Of a stretch of DNA of 64,000 nucleotides, positions 23,069 through 32,478 are shown piece by piece; within the stretch, counting starts at the first letter, position 1; every line of letters starts with the position of its first letter. A model generated the notes under the pieces. It was given only the letters and a program-made list of their open reading frames with translations, made no database searches and was not told the DNA's origin. Origin of the DNA: Verrucomicrobiaceae bacterium (GTDB lineage Bacteria; Verrucomicrobiota; Verrucomicrobiia; Verrucomicrobiales; Verrucomicrobiaceae); NCBI GenBank assembly GCA_015075365.1, contig JABTUN010000003.1, positions 434,001-498,000 of the forward strand, in the 5' to 3' direction. The translations under genes and the position numbers were made by a program.

Positions 23069-24340
23069 ATGCTGTCAGTCGCGATCCCCACCAGCCTCCC
23101 CGACGCCCCCGAGCTGTTGCAGTCCTTCGCGACGGCGTTGGGGCTGGGCCTGCTCGTCGGTTTGCAGCGCGAATGGGTGCAGAGCCGGGTGGCGGGCATC
23201 CGCACCTTTGCGCTGCTGACGCTGTTTGGCGCGCTGGGCGGCGTGCTGGGCATCGCCTACGGGCCGTGGGTGCTCGCCGCGGCGTTCATTGCCTTCGCGG
23301 GCATGGTGATCCTGGGCAATCTGGCGGAGCTGAAGAGCAAGGAACCGGATTCCGGGCTGACGACGGAGATGGCGATGCTGGTGATGTTCTCGGCGGGTGT
23401 GCTCACGGTGCTGGGGCATCGCCTGGAGGCGGTGGTGATCGCGGGAACGGTCATGGTGCTGCTCCAGAGCAAGAAGCCACTGCACAACATGGTGCGCCGC
23501 ATCGGGGAGGATGACCTGCGCGAGATCGCACGGCTGGTGCTGGCCGGTCTGGTGATCCTGCCTGCCCTGCCTGACCGTGAAATGGGCTATCTCGGCGTGC
23601 TGAACCCGTTTTCCATCTGGCTGATGGTCGTGCTGATCGTAGGAATCAGCCTTGCGGCCTATCTGGCGCAGAAATTTCTCGGCGGTACGCGCGGCGCGGC
23701 GTTGGCGGGTCTTTTCGGCGGTCTCATCTCCAGCACGGCCACCACGGCCAGCCTGGCGCGGCGCAGCCAGGACCGGGGCGAGTGCGGCATCAGTCTCGCG
23801 GCGATCACGCTCATCGCCTCCGCCGTGGTGTTTGTGCGTGTGCTGGCGGAGGTGATGATCGCGGCGCCGGGTTATTTGAAGGAGATGCTGCCGCCGCTGC
23901 TGGCGATGATGTTCTGGTTCGGCCTGGTGGCGGCTGCGGCGCACCGCTTCTCGGAAAAGAAGGGGGCGCAGGCAGCGCAGGAGTCGCCTCCGTCGGAGCT
24001 GCGTAGCGCGGTGCTCTTTGGCCTGCTGTATGCGCTGGTGCTGGTGGCGGTGGCGGCGGCAAAGGAGCATTTTGGCAGCTCGGGCCTGTATGTGGCGGCA
24101 GCGATCTCCGGCCTGACGGACATGGACGCCATCACGCTGTCCACCTCCCGTCTGGTGAGCACCGCGCATCTCGAAACCGGCACCGCCTGGCGCATGATCA
24201 TGGTGGGCGGCCTGGCGAACGTGGTCTTCAAGGGCGCGCTCGTCGTGATGCTGGGCGCGCGCGCCTTCATCAAGCCGGTGATGGCCGGATTTGGCGCGGC
24301 GCTGGCGGGCGGGGTGCTGATCCTGCTGCTGTGGCCGTGA
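23069..24340 (+). CDS. MgtC/DUF4010-type inner-membrane protein
   Basis: The product is 423 aa and polytopic. The first 140 residues match the MgtC N-terminal domain (GLGLLVGLQREW, VAGIRTFALLTLFGALGG). The rest is a DUF4010 domain (ISSTATTASLARRS, MDAITLS). The function of this family is not settled; links to Mg2+ limitation and ATP synthase control are known for MgtC itself. It starts 50 bp after the CreC-like gene and may share its transcript. Confidence 0.82.
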   Translation: MLSVAIPTSLPDAPELLQSFATALGLGLLVGLQREWVQSRVAGIRTFALLTLFGALGGVLGIAYGPWVLAAAFIAFAGMVILGNLAELKSKEPDSGLTTEMAMLVMFSAGVLTVLGHRLEAVVIAGTVMVLLQSKKPLHNMVRRIGEDDLREIARLVLAGLVILPALPDREMGYLGVLNPFSIWLMVVLIVGISLAAYLAQKFLGGTRGAALAGLFGGLISSTATTASLARRSQDRGECGISLAAITLIASAVVFVRVLAEVMIAAPGYLKEMLPPLLAMMFWFGLVAAAAHRFSEKKGAQAAQESPPSELRSAVLFGLLYALVLVAVAAAKEHFGSSGLYVAAAISGLTDMDAITLSTSRLVSTAHLETGTAWRMIMVGGLANVVFKGALVVMLGARAFIKPVMAGFGAALAGGVLILLLWP

Positions 24341-24361
24341 GACATGCACCGTTATCTGATC

Positions 24362-25309
24362 ATGGAAGAAACCATCCACGTCATCGGCCATAAAAACCCG
24401 GACACCGACTCGATCTGCTCGGCCATCGGCTACGCCTTTCTGCGCAACGCACTGGGAGACGACGAGGTGCGTCCGGCGCGCGCAGGAAACCTGAACAGCG
24501 AGACACGCCATGTGCTGGAGCGCTTCTCGCTGCCGGAGCCGGACCTCATCACGAGCGCCACGGGGCTGCGGCTGATCCTGGTGGACCACAACGAGGTCGC
24601 GCAGGCCCTTGATGACATCCGCCATGGCACGGTGCTGGAGGTGTGGGAGCATCACCGCATCGGCGACCTGCAAATCCCGAGCCCGATCACCTTTCACTGC
24701 GAACCAGTCGGTGCCACGGCCACCCTGATCGCGGAGCAGTTTTTTCTGAACGACATTGAGCCGCCGCCGCCCATCGCCGGGGCGCTGCTGGCGGCCATTC
24801 TGTCCGACACGCTCGTGCTGGCCTCTCCCACTACCTCCAACAAGGACCGCCGCATGGCACCGCGTCTCGCCGCGCTCGCGGGCGTGGATGTGGCCGAGTT
24901 TGGCGCGGAGCTGATGGCCGCACGCGGAGACATCGCCACGCGCTCGGCGCGTGATCTGGTCGAGGCGGACTTCAAGGCATTCAACTTCTCTGGAAACCAC
25001 GTCGGCATCGCCCAGGTGGAGGTGCCGGACGCGCGTCCGCTCGCGGCACGCCGTGCGGAACTGCTGGAGGCCATGCGGCGCGTGAAAGCGGAGCAAAACC
25101 TCCGCCTGGTGATCCTCATCGGCACCGACATCACCCGCAAAGGCAGCCACCTCTGGGCGGTGGGCGAGGGACTCGATGTGGTGGAGCATGCCTTTAAGTG
25201 CTCATCCGGTGAGGAGGGCGTCTTCCTCGAAGGCTGCATGTCGCGGAAGAAGCAGATCGTGCCCGTGCTGGAGACGGCCTTTGCTGGCGCGGCGTTGGCG
25301 AACACATGA
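24362..25309 (+). CDS. ppaC: Manganese-type inorganic pyrophosphatase (DHH family)
   Basis: The product is 315 aa from the ATG at 24362. Family II PPase marks are HVIGHKNPDTDSICSAIGY at the N-terminus, LVDHNE (DHH-type site), VWEHHRIGDL and the C-terminal DHHA2 region with GSHLWAVGEG and SRKKQIVP. It splits pyrophosphate to phosphate in the cytoplasm. An upstream ATG at 24344 is possible but would add a poor six-residue extension. It follows the MgtC-like gene by 21 bp. Confidence 0.92.
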   Translation: MEETIHVIGHKNPDTDSICSAIGYAFLRNALGDDEVRPARAGNLNSETRHVLERFSLPEPDLITSATGLRLILVDHNEVAQALDDIRHGTVLEVWEHHRIGDLQIPSPITFHCEPVGATATLIAEQFFLNDIEPPPPIAGALLAAILSDTLVLASPTTSNKDRRMAPRLAALAGVDVAEFGAELMAARGDIATRSARDLVEADFKAFNFSGNHVGIAQVEVPDARPLAARRAELLEAMRRVKAEQNLRLVILIGTDITRKGSHLWAVGEGLDVVEHAFKCSSGEEGVFLEGCMSRKKQIVPVLETAFAGAALANT

Positions 25310-25445
25310 GGTTGCTGCTCTTGCGATCCACCACCGGGCATGACAGGGTCGCCTTGTGCTGCCTTGCAGCGCAGCTTGAAGATGCCATCCTTCCAGTGGT
25401 GGCATTCACGCCATCAAAATCCTCGAACCTCATGGAACCCGCGAC

Positions 25446-26357
25446 ATGATCCCCTCAGCAAGTTTTGAGCAGAAAAGCTATCGGAGACATGCTGAGCACT
25501 ACAACGAGCATGTGGCCGGAGGCCCGAAGGAGGCTTTGGCGAAGACCTGGTTTTCGAGAGACACGGTGAACGCATGGCGGCATGACCGCTTTTATCAGCT
25601 CCTTGATCCCGTCCTTCACGCAGATCAGAAAACACGATGGCTTACGGTCGGAGACGGACGATACGGGACGGATGCCCACATGCTGATGGAGCGGGGGTGT
25701 GAGGTGGTGGCCTCGGACATCTCAGATGTCCTGCTCCGCGAGGCGAAAGAACAAGGATACATCAGCGAGTTCAGAACAGAAAACGCGGAGGCGCTGTCGT
25801 TTGGCGACGGGGAGTTCGACTATGTCTTCTGCAAGGAGTCTTATCACCATTTTCCGAGGCCCATGAAGGCGCTTTACGAAATGGTTCGGGTGGCCCGGAA
25901 AGGTGTTTTCCTCATTGAGCCGAATGATGTGTTTGTGAGTGAGAGGCTCCTCACTGTTCTATGCAGGAAGATAAAGGGCTGGCTTGGCCGTGTCGGCATA
26001 GGAAGGCAGAACAGGCACGCCTGGGAAGCGTCCGGCAACTATGTGTATTCGCTTTCAAGGCGTGAGATGGAAAAAGCGGCCCTGGGGCTGAATTTCAGGG
26101 CGGTGGCCTTCAAAGGAATCAACGACCTGTATCTTCCCAAAATGGAGAATGAACTGCTTTCGGAGAAGGGGCCGCTGCAAAAACGGCTAAGACGGCATCT
26201 CCAGGCGCGGGACTTGTTGTGCAAGATCAAGGTCTTCGATTACACAAACCTCGGAGTTTTGATTCTCAAGGACGAACCGTCTCAAGAGTTGCTGGACGCG
26301 CTCGCCAAGGATGGCTTCGAAGTCTTGCTTCTTCCCTGCAATCCTCACTTGGCGTGA
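25446..26357 (+). CDS. Class I SAM-dependent methyltransferase
   Basis: The product is 303 aa. SAM-binding motif I is modified (WLTVGDGRYGTDA), followed by motif II (EVVASDISDVLL), the acidic NAEALSFGDGEFDYVFCKES, and KGVFLIEPND. It resembles Methyltransf_11-type enzymes that act on small molecules, quinones or sugars, and the substrate is unknown. Base composition looks lower in GC than the neighbours, and it stands alone, so recent arrival is possible. 25310-25445 holds no clear feature. Confidence 0.8.
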   Translation: MIPSASFEQKSYRRHAEHYNEHVAGGPKEALAKTWFSRDTVNAWRHDRFYQLLDPVLHADQKTRWLTVGDGRYGTDAHMLMERGCEVVASDISDVLLREAKEQGYISEFRTENAEALSFGDGEFDYVFCKESYHHFPRPMKALYEMVRVARKGVFLIEPNDVFVSERLLTVLCRKIKGWLGRVGIGRQNRHAWEASGNYVYSLSRREMEKAALGLNFRAVAFKGINDLYLPKMENELLSEKGPLQKRLRRHLQARDLLCKIKVFDYTNLGVLILKDEPSQELLDALAKDGFEVLLLPCNPHLA

Positions 26358-26482
26358 CATGGCAAGTCTCCATGGATGCCCATGGCCTCCCGTGGCGGAT
26401 TGTGTTGGGCTTGAATCATTTTGAAAGCCGGACCGCAATGCCTGAAGAAGCGCGTGTTGCTGCCGTATGCTCATCCATCCGC

Positions 26483-27964
26483 ATGAAGCCGCTCCTTTTC
26501 ATCCTCGCACTTCTTTCTTCGCTCCAAGCTCTGGCGGAACCCATCGCGCTCGGATCGCGGCGGGAGCTGTTTGTGGACCGGTTGCTCATTGACCAGCTTG
26601 ATGAAGCGACGCTGGAGATGCACGCGCCGAGACCGGCAAGCGTGGCGCTGAGGTTCGACAAGCCCTGGGAAGGGCGGTTCAGCGGCTACATCACGGTGCT
26701 GCATGACGCGGAGCGGAAGCTCTTCCGCATGTACTACCGCGGCACGCCCACGCTGCCCACCGCGTCCAACAAGTCTGAATACACCTGCTACGCCGAGTCC
26801 CAGGACGGCCGCGTGTGGACGAAGCCCAATCTTGGCCTGCACGAGGCCTTTGGCACGAAGGACAACAACATCCTGCTCGCGGGCGATCCACTCGCCACGC
26901 ACAACTTCGCGCCGTTTCTCGACACGAATCCCGCCGCACCGCCGGAGCAGCGTTACAAGGCGCTTTCAGGCCTTGGCGGCAAGGGCGGCGGTCTGCGGGC
27001 ATGGAGTTCCGTGGATGGTTTGAAGTGGACGAAATTGCGGGAGGAGCCGGTGCTGACGAAAGGCGCGTTCGACTCGCAAAACGTCGCCTTCTGGTCGGCG
27101 GAGGAGAAGTGCTATGTGGCCTACTTCCGCGTCTTCACCGGCGGCGGCACGGATGAGAAGACCTGGAAGCCCAAAGGCGTGCGCTGGGTGAGCCGCAGCA
27201 CCAGCGCCGACTTCGTGAACTGGACGCCCGCCGTGATGATGAAGTGTGACCGCCCGCTGGTGGATCACATTTATGTCAGCCAGACGCAGCCCTACTTTCG
27301 TGCGCCGCACATTGAGGTCGCCACCGCGGCGCGCTTCATGCAGGGGCAGTCCTCGCTGGATGAGCCGGCAAAGAAATACATGGCCGATGACGCGAAGGCC
27401 TACACCGCCCTCTTTTCCGACAGCTCCGAGGCCGTTCTCATGACCAGCCGCGCCGGCTCCGGCCTCTACAACCGCACTTTCATGGAGGGATTCGTGCGTC
27501 CCGGCCTGCATTTCCGCAACTGGACCAGCCGTGCGAACTATCCCGCCTGCGGCCTCATTCAGACGGGCAAATCCGAGCTCTCCCTGTTCGTGCAACGCCA
27601 CTACGGGCAGGGCGTGAACCTGGTGGAGCGCTGCACGCTGCGGCTGGACGGCTTCGCCTCGCTGCACGCAGGCTACGAAGGTGGAAGCATGACCACCAAG
27701 CCGCTCACCTTCACCGGCAGGGCGCTGCATCTGAACTTCGCCACAGGCGCGGCGGGTCATGTGGCCGTGGAGATCCAGGATGAAGGAGGCGCTCCCATCC
27801 CTGGCTTCACCTTGGAGGACTGTGTGGCGCAATCCTACGACGACATTGACCGCGTCATCCGCTGGAAGTCCGGCAGCGATGTCTCCGCGCTCGCCGGAAA
27901 GCCTGTGCGGCTGAAGTTCGACCTGCGCGACGCGGATGTGTTTTCCTTCTGGTTCGCGCCATGA
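26483..27964 (+). CDS. Secreted beta-propeller protein, GH32/43-like
   Basis: The product is 493 aa from the ATG at 26483, which gives a clean signal (MKPLLFILALLSSLQALA). The start LGSRRELFVDRLLIDQLDEA is typical of a PVC family whose five-bladed propeller is related to GH32/GH43 enzymes (ITVLHDAERKLFRMYYRG, YAESQDGRVWTKPNLGL). The C-terminal part is a beta-sandwich. It probably acts on plant or algal glycans outside the cytoplasm. The long frame upstream to 26219 overlaps the methyltransferase gene and is not needed. Confidence 0.75.
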   Translation: MKPLLFILALLSSLQALAEPIALGSRRELFVDRLLIDQLDEATLEMHAPRPASVALRFDKPWEGRFSGYITVLHDAERKLFRMYYRGTPTLPTASNKSEYTCYAESQDGRVWTKPNLGLHEAFGTKDNNILLAGDPLATHNFAPFLDTNPAAPPEQRYKALSGLGGKGGGLRAWSSVDGLKWTKLREEPVLTKGAFDSQNVAFWSAEEKCYVAYFRVFTGGGTDEKTWKPKGVRWVSRSTSADFVNWTPAVMMKCDRPLVDHIYVSQTQPYFRAPHIEVATAARFMQGQSSLDEPAKKYMADDAKAYTALFSDSSEAVLMTSRAGSGLYNRTFMEGFVRPGLHFRNWTSRANYPACGLIQTGKSELSLFVQRHYGQGVNLVERCTLRLDGFASLHAGYEGGSMTTKPLTFTGRALHLNFATGAAGHVAVEIQDEGGAPIPGFTLEDCVAQSYDDIDRVIRWKSGSDVSALAGKPVRLKFDLRDADVFSFWFAP

Positions 27965-27979
27965 CCTTCCGCCAGCCCT

Positions 27980-29182
27980 ATGCCGTTCATGCGCTCTTCC
28001 ACGCTTCGCATTTCCCTGTTCCTTTTCTCATGCCTCACCGCCGGTTTCAGTGCTGACTGGCCGCACTGGCGCGGTCCGAACTTTGATGGCAAGACGGTGG
28101 AGAAACTCGGCGCGGTGGCATCGCTGCACGAGATTTGGACTGCGGAGGTCGGCATCGGCTTTTCCTCGTTCTCCGTCGTCGGTCAGCGGGTGTACACGAT
28201 GGGTTTCCAGGATGGAAAAGAGACCGTCTGGTGTCTCGACGCCCGCACGGGTGCCACACTTTGGAAACATGCCTACGCGGCGGATTTGCACGCGAAGTAC
28301 TACGAAGGCGGCCCAGGCGTGACGCCCACCGTCACTGCTGAAGCCGTCTATGTGCTCGGCAAGCAGGGGCAGGCCTTCGCACTCCACCCTGAAACCGGAA
28401 CGGTGATCTGGCAGCGTGATCTGAAGGCCGATCACGCGCTGGCGCTGCCCGAGTGGCATTTTGCGGGATCGCCCTGTTGCCACGGTGATCTCGTCATTCT
28501 CAATGCAGGCACTTCAGGCATCGCACTTCACAAAAATGATGGACGCACGGTCTGGCATGGCGGGCCGGACGCCACCGGTTACTCCACGCCGGTTCCAATG
28601 CCGGAGCCTCTCGGTGGCAAAGACGTGCTGGCTCTGTTTCTCGGCAAATCCCTCTCCGGCATCGCTGCCGCGGATGGCCGCGTGGTCTGGAGCATTCCGT
28701 GGAAGGGGCTGAACGCCACCGATCCCGTCACCGATGGCGCGGACATCCTCGTCAGCTCCATTGGCGGCTCCGCGCTCAAGCGCAGGCGCGCGGATGGCGG
28801 ATGGGACAGCGTCTGGGAGAGGAAGGATTTTCAGAACTACTTCAATCCCTGCGTGAAGATCGGCGGCCATCTTTACGGCCTTGACGGCACCACGCACAAG
28901 CCCACGGCCTTTGTCTGCATCGAATGGGCCACTGGCCGCGAGTGCTGGAGGGAGCCGGGCCACACCACCGGCGGCATCATCGCCACCGCGGACTGCATCG
29001 TGCTGTGCGACAAAGGCGAGATCCTCATCGTGAAACCGACCCCTGAGAAACTGGACATCCTCCACCGCCAGACCGTGCTGCCCGGCAAATGCTGGACGGC
29101 CCCGGTGGTCGCCGGCGGCCGCATCTACGCCCGCAATGCCGCCGGCCGGGTCGTTTGCCTTGAGCCGCGCGGTGGGAAATGA
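27980..29182 (+). CDS. Secreted PQQ-like beta-propeller (BamB/quinoprotein-like) protein
   Basis: The product is 400 aa with a signal ending near AGFSA. It has repeated Trp-rich blades (WCLDARTGATLWKHAY, ALHPETGTVIWQRDL, AAADGRVVWSIPWKG), as in PQQ-dependent dehydrogenases and BamB. It begins DWPHWRGPNFDG, the usual opening of PVC 'outer membrane protein assembly/PQQ' paralogues. No cytochrome domain is attached. It starts 15 bp after the GH-like gene, so the two are probably one operon for sugar oxidation. Confidence 0.82.
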   Translation: MPFMRSSTLRISLFLFSCLTAGFSADWPHWRGPNFDGKTVEKLGAVASLHEIWTAEVGIGFSSFSVVGQRVYTMGFQDGKETVWCLDARTGATLWKHAYAADLHAKYYEGGPGVTPTVTAEAVYVLGKQGQAFALHPETGTVIWQRDLKADHALALPEWHFAGSPCCHGDLVILNAGTSGIALHKNDGRTVWHGGPDATGYSTPVPMPEPLGGKDVLALFLGKSLSGIAAADGRVVWSIPWKGLNATDPVTDGADILVSSIGGSALKRRRADGGWDSVWERKDFQNYFNPCVKIGGHLYGLDGTTHKPTAFVCIEWATGRECWREPGHTTGGIIATADCIVLCDKGEILIVKPTPEKLDILHRQTVLPGKCWTAPVVAGGRIYARNAAGRVVCLEPRGGK

Positions 29183-29190
29183 GGATGGTT

Positions 29191-29934
29191 TCAATCCCGC
29201 TTCTCTTTTCCCGTCATCGGCACGAAGCGCACGGGAAGGATGGAACGCTGCTCGATTCTGCTGCCGCGCTTTTCGAGGAGATATAGCTCCTGCACCTGGT
29301 TTTCGGGGCCGACGGGGATGATCATGCGTCCGCCTTCGCGCAGTTGCCCGACGAGCGCGGGCGGTATGGCGTCCGGCGCGCAGGTGACAATGATGGCGTC
29401 GAACGGCGCTGCCTCGGGCCAGCCGAGCCAGCCATTTCCGGCGCGGGTGTGGACGTTTTTGCAGCCCAGCTCTGTGAGGGCTTTCGCGGCACGTTCAGCG
29501 AGCGGTTGCACGATCTCGATGCTGTAAACGTCCGCCACCAAATGGGACAGCACGGCCGCCTGATAACCCGAGCCCGTGCCGATCTCCAGCACGCGGTCCT
29601 TGGCCTGCGGCTTCAACTCCTGCGTCATGAAGGCCACCAGGGATGGCTGCGAGATGGTCTGCTCATGCCCGATGGGCAGCGGACGGTCCTCATAAGCCTG
29701 CGCTTGCAGGTCCTGCGGCACGAAACGATGCCGCGGCGTCGCCAGCATGGCCTCGATGACACGCTTGTCCGTGATTCGAACCTCGTCTGCCTGTGAGAAA
29801 GACTCCACAAGCTCACGACGCCGCTTTGCATGCTCATCCACGGTGGATCGGGGTGTCTCTCCTCCGGGGCCACAATTGGCAAACATAAGCGTGAGGATCA
29901 GGGCCGCACCAAAGGCTGGATGCTGCAGGTGCAT
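29191..29934 (-). CDS. pcm: Protein-L-isoaspartate O-methyltransferase with lipoprotein signal
   Basis: The product is 247 aa from the ATG at 29934. PCMT motifs are PRHRFVPQDL, the DRPLPIGHEQTISQP active-site segment, and motif I VLEIGTGSGYQAAVLS. The family repairs damaged aspartyl residues in proteins. This copy begins with MHLQHPAFGAALILTLMFANC, a hydrophobic segment ending in a lipobox-like FANC, so it is probably exported and lipid-anchored. Most Pcm enzymes are cytosolic; periplasmic forms exist but are less common. Confidence 0.88.
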   Translation of the reverse strand: MHLQHPAFGAALILTLMFANCGPGGETPRSTVDEHAKRRRELVESFSQADEVRITDKRVIEAMLATPRHRFVPQDLQAQAYEDRPLPIGHEQTISQPSLVAFMTQELKPQAKDRVLEIGTGSGYQAAVLSHLVADVYSIEIVQPLAERAAKALTELGCKNVHTRAGNGWLGWPEAAPFDAIIVTCAPDAIPPALVGQLREGGRMIIPVGPENQVQELYLLEKRGSRIEQRSILPVRFVPMTGKEKRD

Positions 29935-29950
29935 GGCATGCAGGCAGGGT

Positions 29951-30205
29951 TCAGCCGCGCTTTTGGCGCGGTTGTCGCGAGCGTTCCAAAGGCCGCTGGG
30001 ACTGGCGGGAGCCCATGACGCGGTGGGTGGTCTTGCGGATTTCGCCACGACCTGGGCTGCCGTGCGTGCCGCGTGCGCCAGGCTTCTCCGTGGTATGGAT
30101 GGCCTCGGTGACGGGCTTCTTCGGTGTCTTCAGAATGGCGGTCACACCGGTGGTGGCGCCCTTTTTCTTTTTAGCGGTCGAGACAGAACTGGGTTTCGCT
30201 TTCAT
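29951..30205 (-). CDS. Small, strongly basic protein
   Basis: The product is 84 aa from the ATG at 30205. Lys, Arg, Thr and Pro make up most of it (STAKKKKGATTGVTAILKTPKKPVTEA). It has no hydrophobic core and looks disordered, like histone-H1-type or ribosome-associated basic proteins. It fills the gap between the DUF998 and pcm genes on the same strand. Coding status rests on position and composition only. Confidence 0.45.
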   Translation of the reverse strand: MKAKPSSVSTAKKKKGATTGVTAILKTPKKPVTEAIHTTEKPGARGTHGSPGRGEIRKTTHRVMGSRQSQRPLERSRQPRQKRG

Positions 30206-30238
30206 GCGCCATGTATAACGCGGCATGCCCCCTCTTCC

Positions 30239-30964
30239 TCATCGCGAATTGCCGTTCGCGCTGCTGAATTTGCGGGGGGCGCGGCAGACTGCCCAGGCGC
30301 CCCAGAGCCACACATACATGATCGCGAAGCCTAGGCGTTGCCACAGGCCGCGTCGAAAGTCCCAGTGATCGCCCATCAAAAACAGCACGGACATCATGGC
30401 CGCCGCGGCCAGGGTCCAGCGGCCGAACGAACGCCAACCGGCGTCACGCAGCCCTGCGGCTGCAATGGAAAAAATGCCGGCGACACCAAAACTGACGACA
30501 AGGCGGATGGCGCGATAGTGCACGTCCGAATAGGCGTCTGCCATGCCATGTTCGTAGTCGGTGTGCGAAGTCTTGGAGGTGAACCACCACGTCGGCGTCC
30601 ACCATTCATGCATAGCGGGTGGCGGTTGCTCGACGCGGCGCATCGGCGCGTAGGCCACAAAGAAGTTGCCCATCGCCGTGGCCGCCAGCAGCAGGCTGCC
30701 GGCGAGCACCAGCACGTTTCCGCCGCTTTGGCGCAAAAAGGCCAGCGCCAGCAGGAACAGCAACAGGGCAAAGGCGAAGCTGGCCACGATGAGCCACGGC
30801 CAGTGCGGCGCTTTTTTCATGTACTCGGTGATGTAGCTGTCCATGAGGCTCAATCCGCTCTCCGCGCCGCCGACATGCCCGTAAAACAAAGTGCCGAGCA
30901 CCACGAGCAGGCAGAGCGCAATGCCCGAATCCAGCAGCCGCGACAGGAATGAGCGGTCGTTCAT
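30239..30964 (-). CDS. DUF998-type integral membrane protein
   Basis: The product is 241 aa with about six hydrophobic helices and a loop with HTDYEHGMADAYSDVHYRAIRL. The layout (YITEYMKKAPHWPW near the start, GDHWDFRRGLWQR near the end) fits DUF998. Function is unknown. It follows the acyl carrier protein gene by 15 bp on the same strand. Confidence 0.7.
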   Translation of the reverse strand: MNDRSFLSRLLDSGIALCLLVVLGTLFYGHVGGAESGLSLMDSYITEYMKKAPHWPWLIVASFAFALLLFLLALAFLRQSGGNVLVLAGSLLLAATAMGNFFVAYAPMRRVEQPPPAMHEWWTPTWWFTSKTSHTDYEHGMADAYSDVHYRAIRLVVSFGVAGIFSIAAAGLRDAGWRSFGRWTLAAAAMMSVLFLMGDHWDFRRGLWQRLGFAIMYVWLWGAWAVCRAPRKFSSANGNSR

Positions 30965-30979
30965 GGATTTGCTCCGGTT

Positions 30980-31222
30980 TCACACCTTTGGACCCAGATA
31001 ACGCAGCATCGCATCGAGGGTGCTTAGCTTGCCGTAGTCGGCTTCGGGAATTTCCACGCCGAGCTTGTCATGCAGCGCGATGAGGAAACTCAAAAAATCA
31101 AAGGAGTCGATGTCGAGCGTCTCACGGATGTTCTGATCGCCGCGCAACGTGGTGGGATCGGCCTCCGGCGCGATTTTGCGCAATCCGTCGAGGAGAATGG
31201 TTTTGAGTTCGGCTTCGCTCAT
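30980..31222 (-). CDS. Acyl carrier protein
   Basis: The product is 80 aa. The phosphopantetheine site is DIDSFDFLSFL with Ser40, inside a normal four-helix ACP pattern. Its ATG overlaps the E2 stop (ATGA), so it is translated with the 2-oxoacid dehydrogenase genes and not with fatty acid synthase genes. It may carry the acyl product of the complex or serve lipoate assembly. Both roles are inferred from the gene order. Confidence 0.88.
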   Translation of the reverse strand: MSEAELKTILLDGLRKIAPEADPTTLRGDQNIRETLDIDSFDFLSFLIALHDKLGVEIPEADYGKLSTLDAMLRYLGPKV

Positions 31223-32478
31223 GGCTGGTCGGGCGCTTGCAGGTGGCGGTTAAGGGCTTCGAGAAATTGCGCGCCGAGATGCCCGTCGGTGGCGCGGTGG
31301 TCGGCGGCGAGCGTGGCATTCATCACCGGATGCACGCCGAGCATGCCGTCCTTGGCCCACGGCTGCTCCAAAACCTTGCCCAGGCCGACAATGGCCACCT
31401 GCGGCGGATAAATGACGCCAAATACGCTCTCCACGCCGAGATCTCCGAGGCTGGTGATGGTGATCGTGGCATCAGTCATCTCGGAACTCCGCAGACGGCC
31501 GCTGCGCGCACGGGGGATCAAATCGCGCAGATCGGCCATGAGTTCGTCGCAGGACTTCTTGTCCACATCATGAAGCGCTGGTGCCACCAGGCCGCCGCCC
31601 TTCATCGAGATCGCAAAACCGAGATGAATGGCCTCCGAGACGCGATGCTGGCCATCGATCCAGAAACCGTTGAGCTGCGGCACATCGCGCAGCGCCTTGG
31701 CGATGGCCTTCAAAATGGGGACGACGGGCAAAAGGCGGTCTTTGATGCCGCGCTTGGCATTCTCCGCCTGCAACCACGCCAGCGTGACGCTCATGTCGAT
31801 GTGCGTTTGCAGGTAGTAATGCGGGATCTCGCGTTTCGACTTCGCCATCGCGGCAGCGATGGCACGGCGCATCGAATCGCCGGGCTTCTGCGGAGCGGCG
31901 GTGGCGGCGGTGGCGGCGCGTTCGATGTCCGCAGCCTCGATTGCACCGCCGGGGCCGCTGCCCTTCACCTGCGTGAGATCGACATGAAGTTCTTCCGCGC
32001 GTCGGCGTGCCAGCGGCGAGATGCGCCCATGCGATGGCTGAGGTGCGATCTTGGTTTTCGCGGCGTTTTCGACATCTTCGCGGTCGATCAAGCCTCCCGG
32101 CCCGGTGCCGTGGCCGATGAGCTGATTCAAATCCACGCCGAGTTCCAAAGCGATCTTCTTCGCAAGAGGCGAGGCATGAACATGCGGAGCTTCAGTGACC
32201 ACCTCTGGCGTGGAAACAGGTGCTGGAGCCGCCGCAGGAGTTTCACCGCCTTGAATCACGGCCAGCAATGCTCCGACGGGTATCTTGGCACCGGGCTCGA
32301 TGACAAGGCGCTCGATCACACCAGACTGGAAGCATTCGACATCAATGATGCCTTTGTCGGTGTCCACTTCGGCGATGATGTCGCCGCGCTTCACGACATC
32401 GCCGGGTTTGACGTGCCATTTCACGAGCGTGGCGGACTCCATGTCCGCGCCGAGGCTGGGCATGACGAAATCAGCCAT
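31219..32478 (-). CDS. 2-oxoacid dehydrogenase E2 (dihydrolipoamide acyltransferase)
   Basis: The product is 419 aa from the ATG at 32478. It has a lipoyl domain at 1-77 with the lipoylated Lys42 (EVDTDKGIID), two peripheral subunit-binding domains at about 101-140 and 151-189, and a catalytic domain at about 200-419 with DHRATDG (His394). Two binding domains in one chain is less common than one. It passes acyl groups from E1 to CoA. It overlaps the E1beta gene by 8 bp. Confidence 0.94.
   Translation of the reverse strand: MADFVMPSLGADMESATLVKWHVKPGDVVKRGDIIAEVDTDKGIIDVECFQSGVIERLVIEPGAKIPVGALLAVIQGGETPAAAPAPVSTPEVVTEAPHVHASPLAKKIALELGVDLNQLIGHGTGPGGLIDREDVENAAKTKIAPQPSHGRISPLARRRAEELHVDLTQVKGSGPGGAIEAADIERAATAATAAPQKPGDSMRRAIAAAMAKSKREIPHYYLQTHIDMSVTLAWLQAENAKRGIKDRLLPVVPILKAIAKALRDVPQLNGFWIDGQHRVSEAIHLGFAISMKGGGLVAPALHDVDKKSCDELMADLRDLIPRARSGRLRSSEMTDATITITSLGDLGVESVFGVIYPPQVAIVGLGKVLEQPWAKDGMLGVHPVMNATLAADHRATDGHLGAQFLEALNRHLQAPDQP

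Noticed and set aside
23075..25189. 704-aa minus-strand open frame
   Set aside because: It lies opposite the MgtC-like and pyrophosphatase genes and is rich in Arg, His and Gln, as shadow frames of GC-rich genes are; no domain is seen.
26219..26482. N-terminal extension of the GH-like protein
   Set aside because: It overlaps the methyltransferase gene in another frame, and the ATG at 26483 gives a proper signal peptide.
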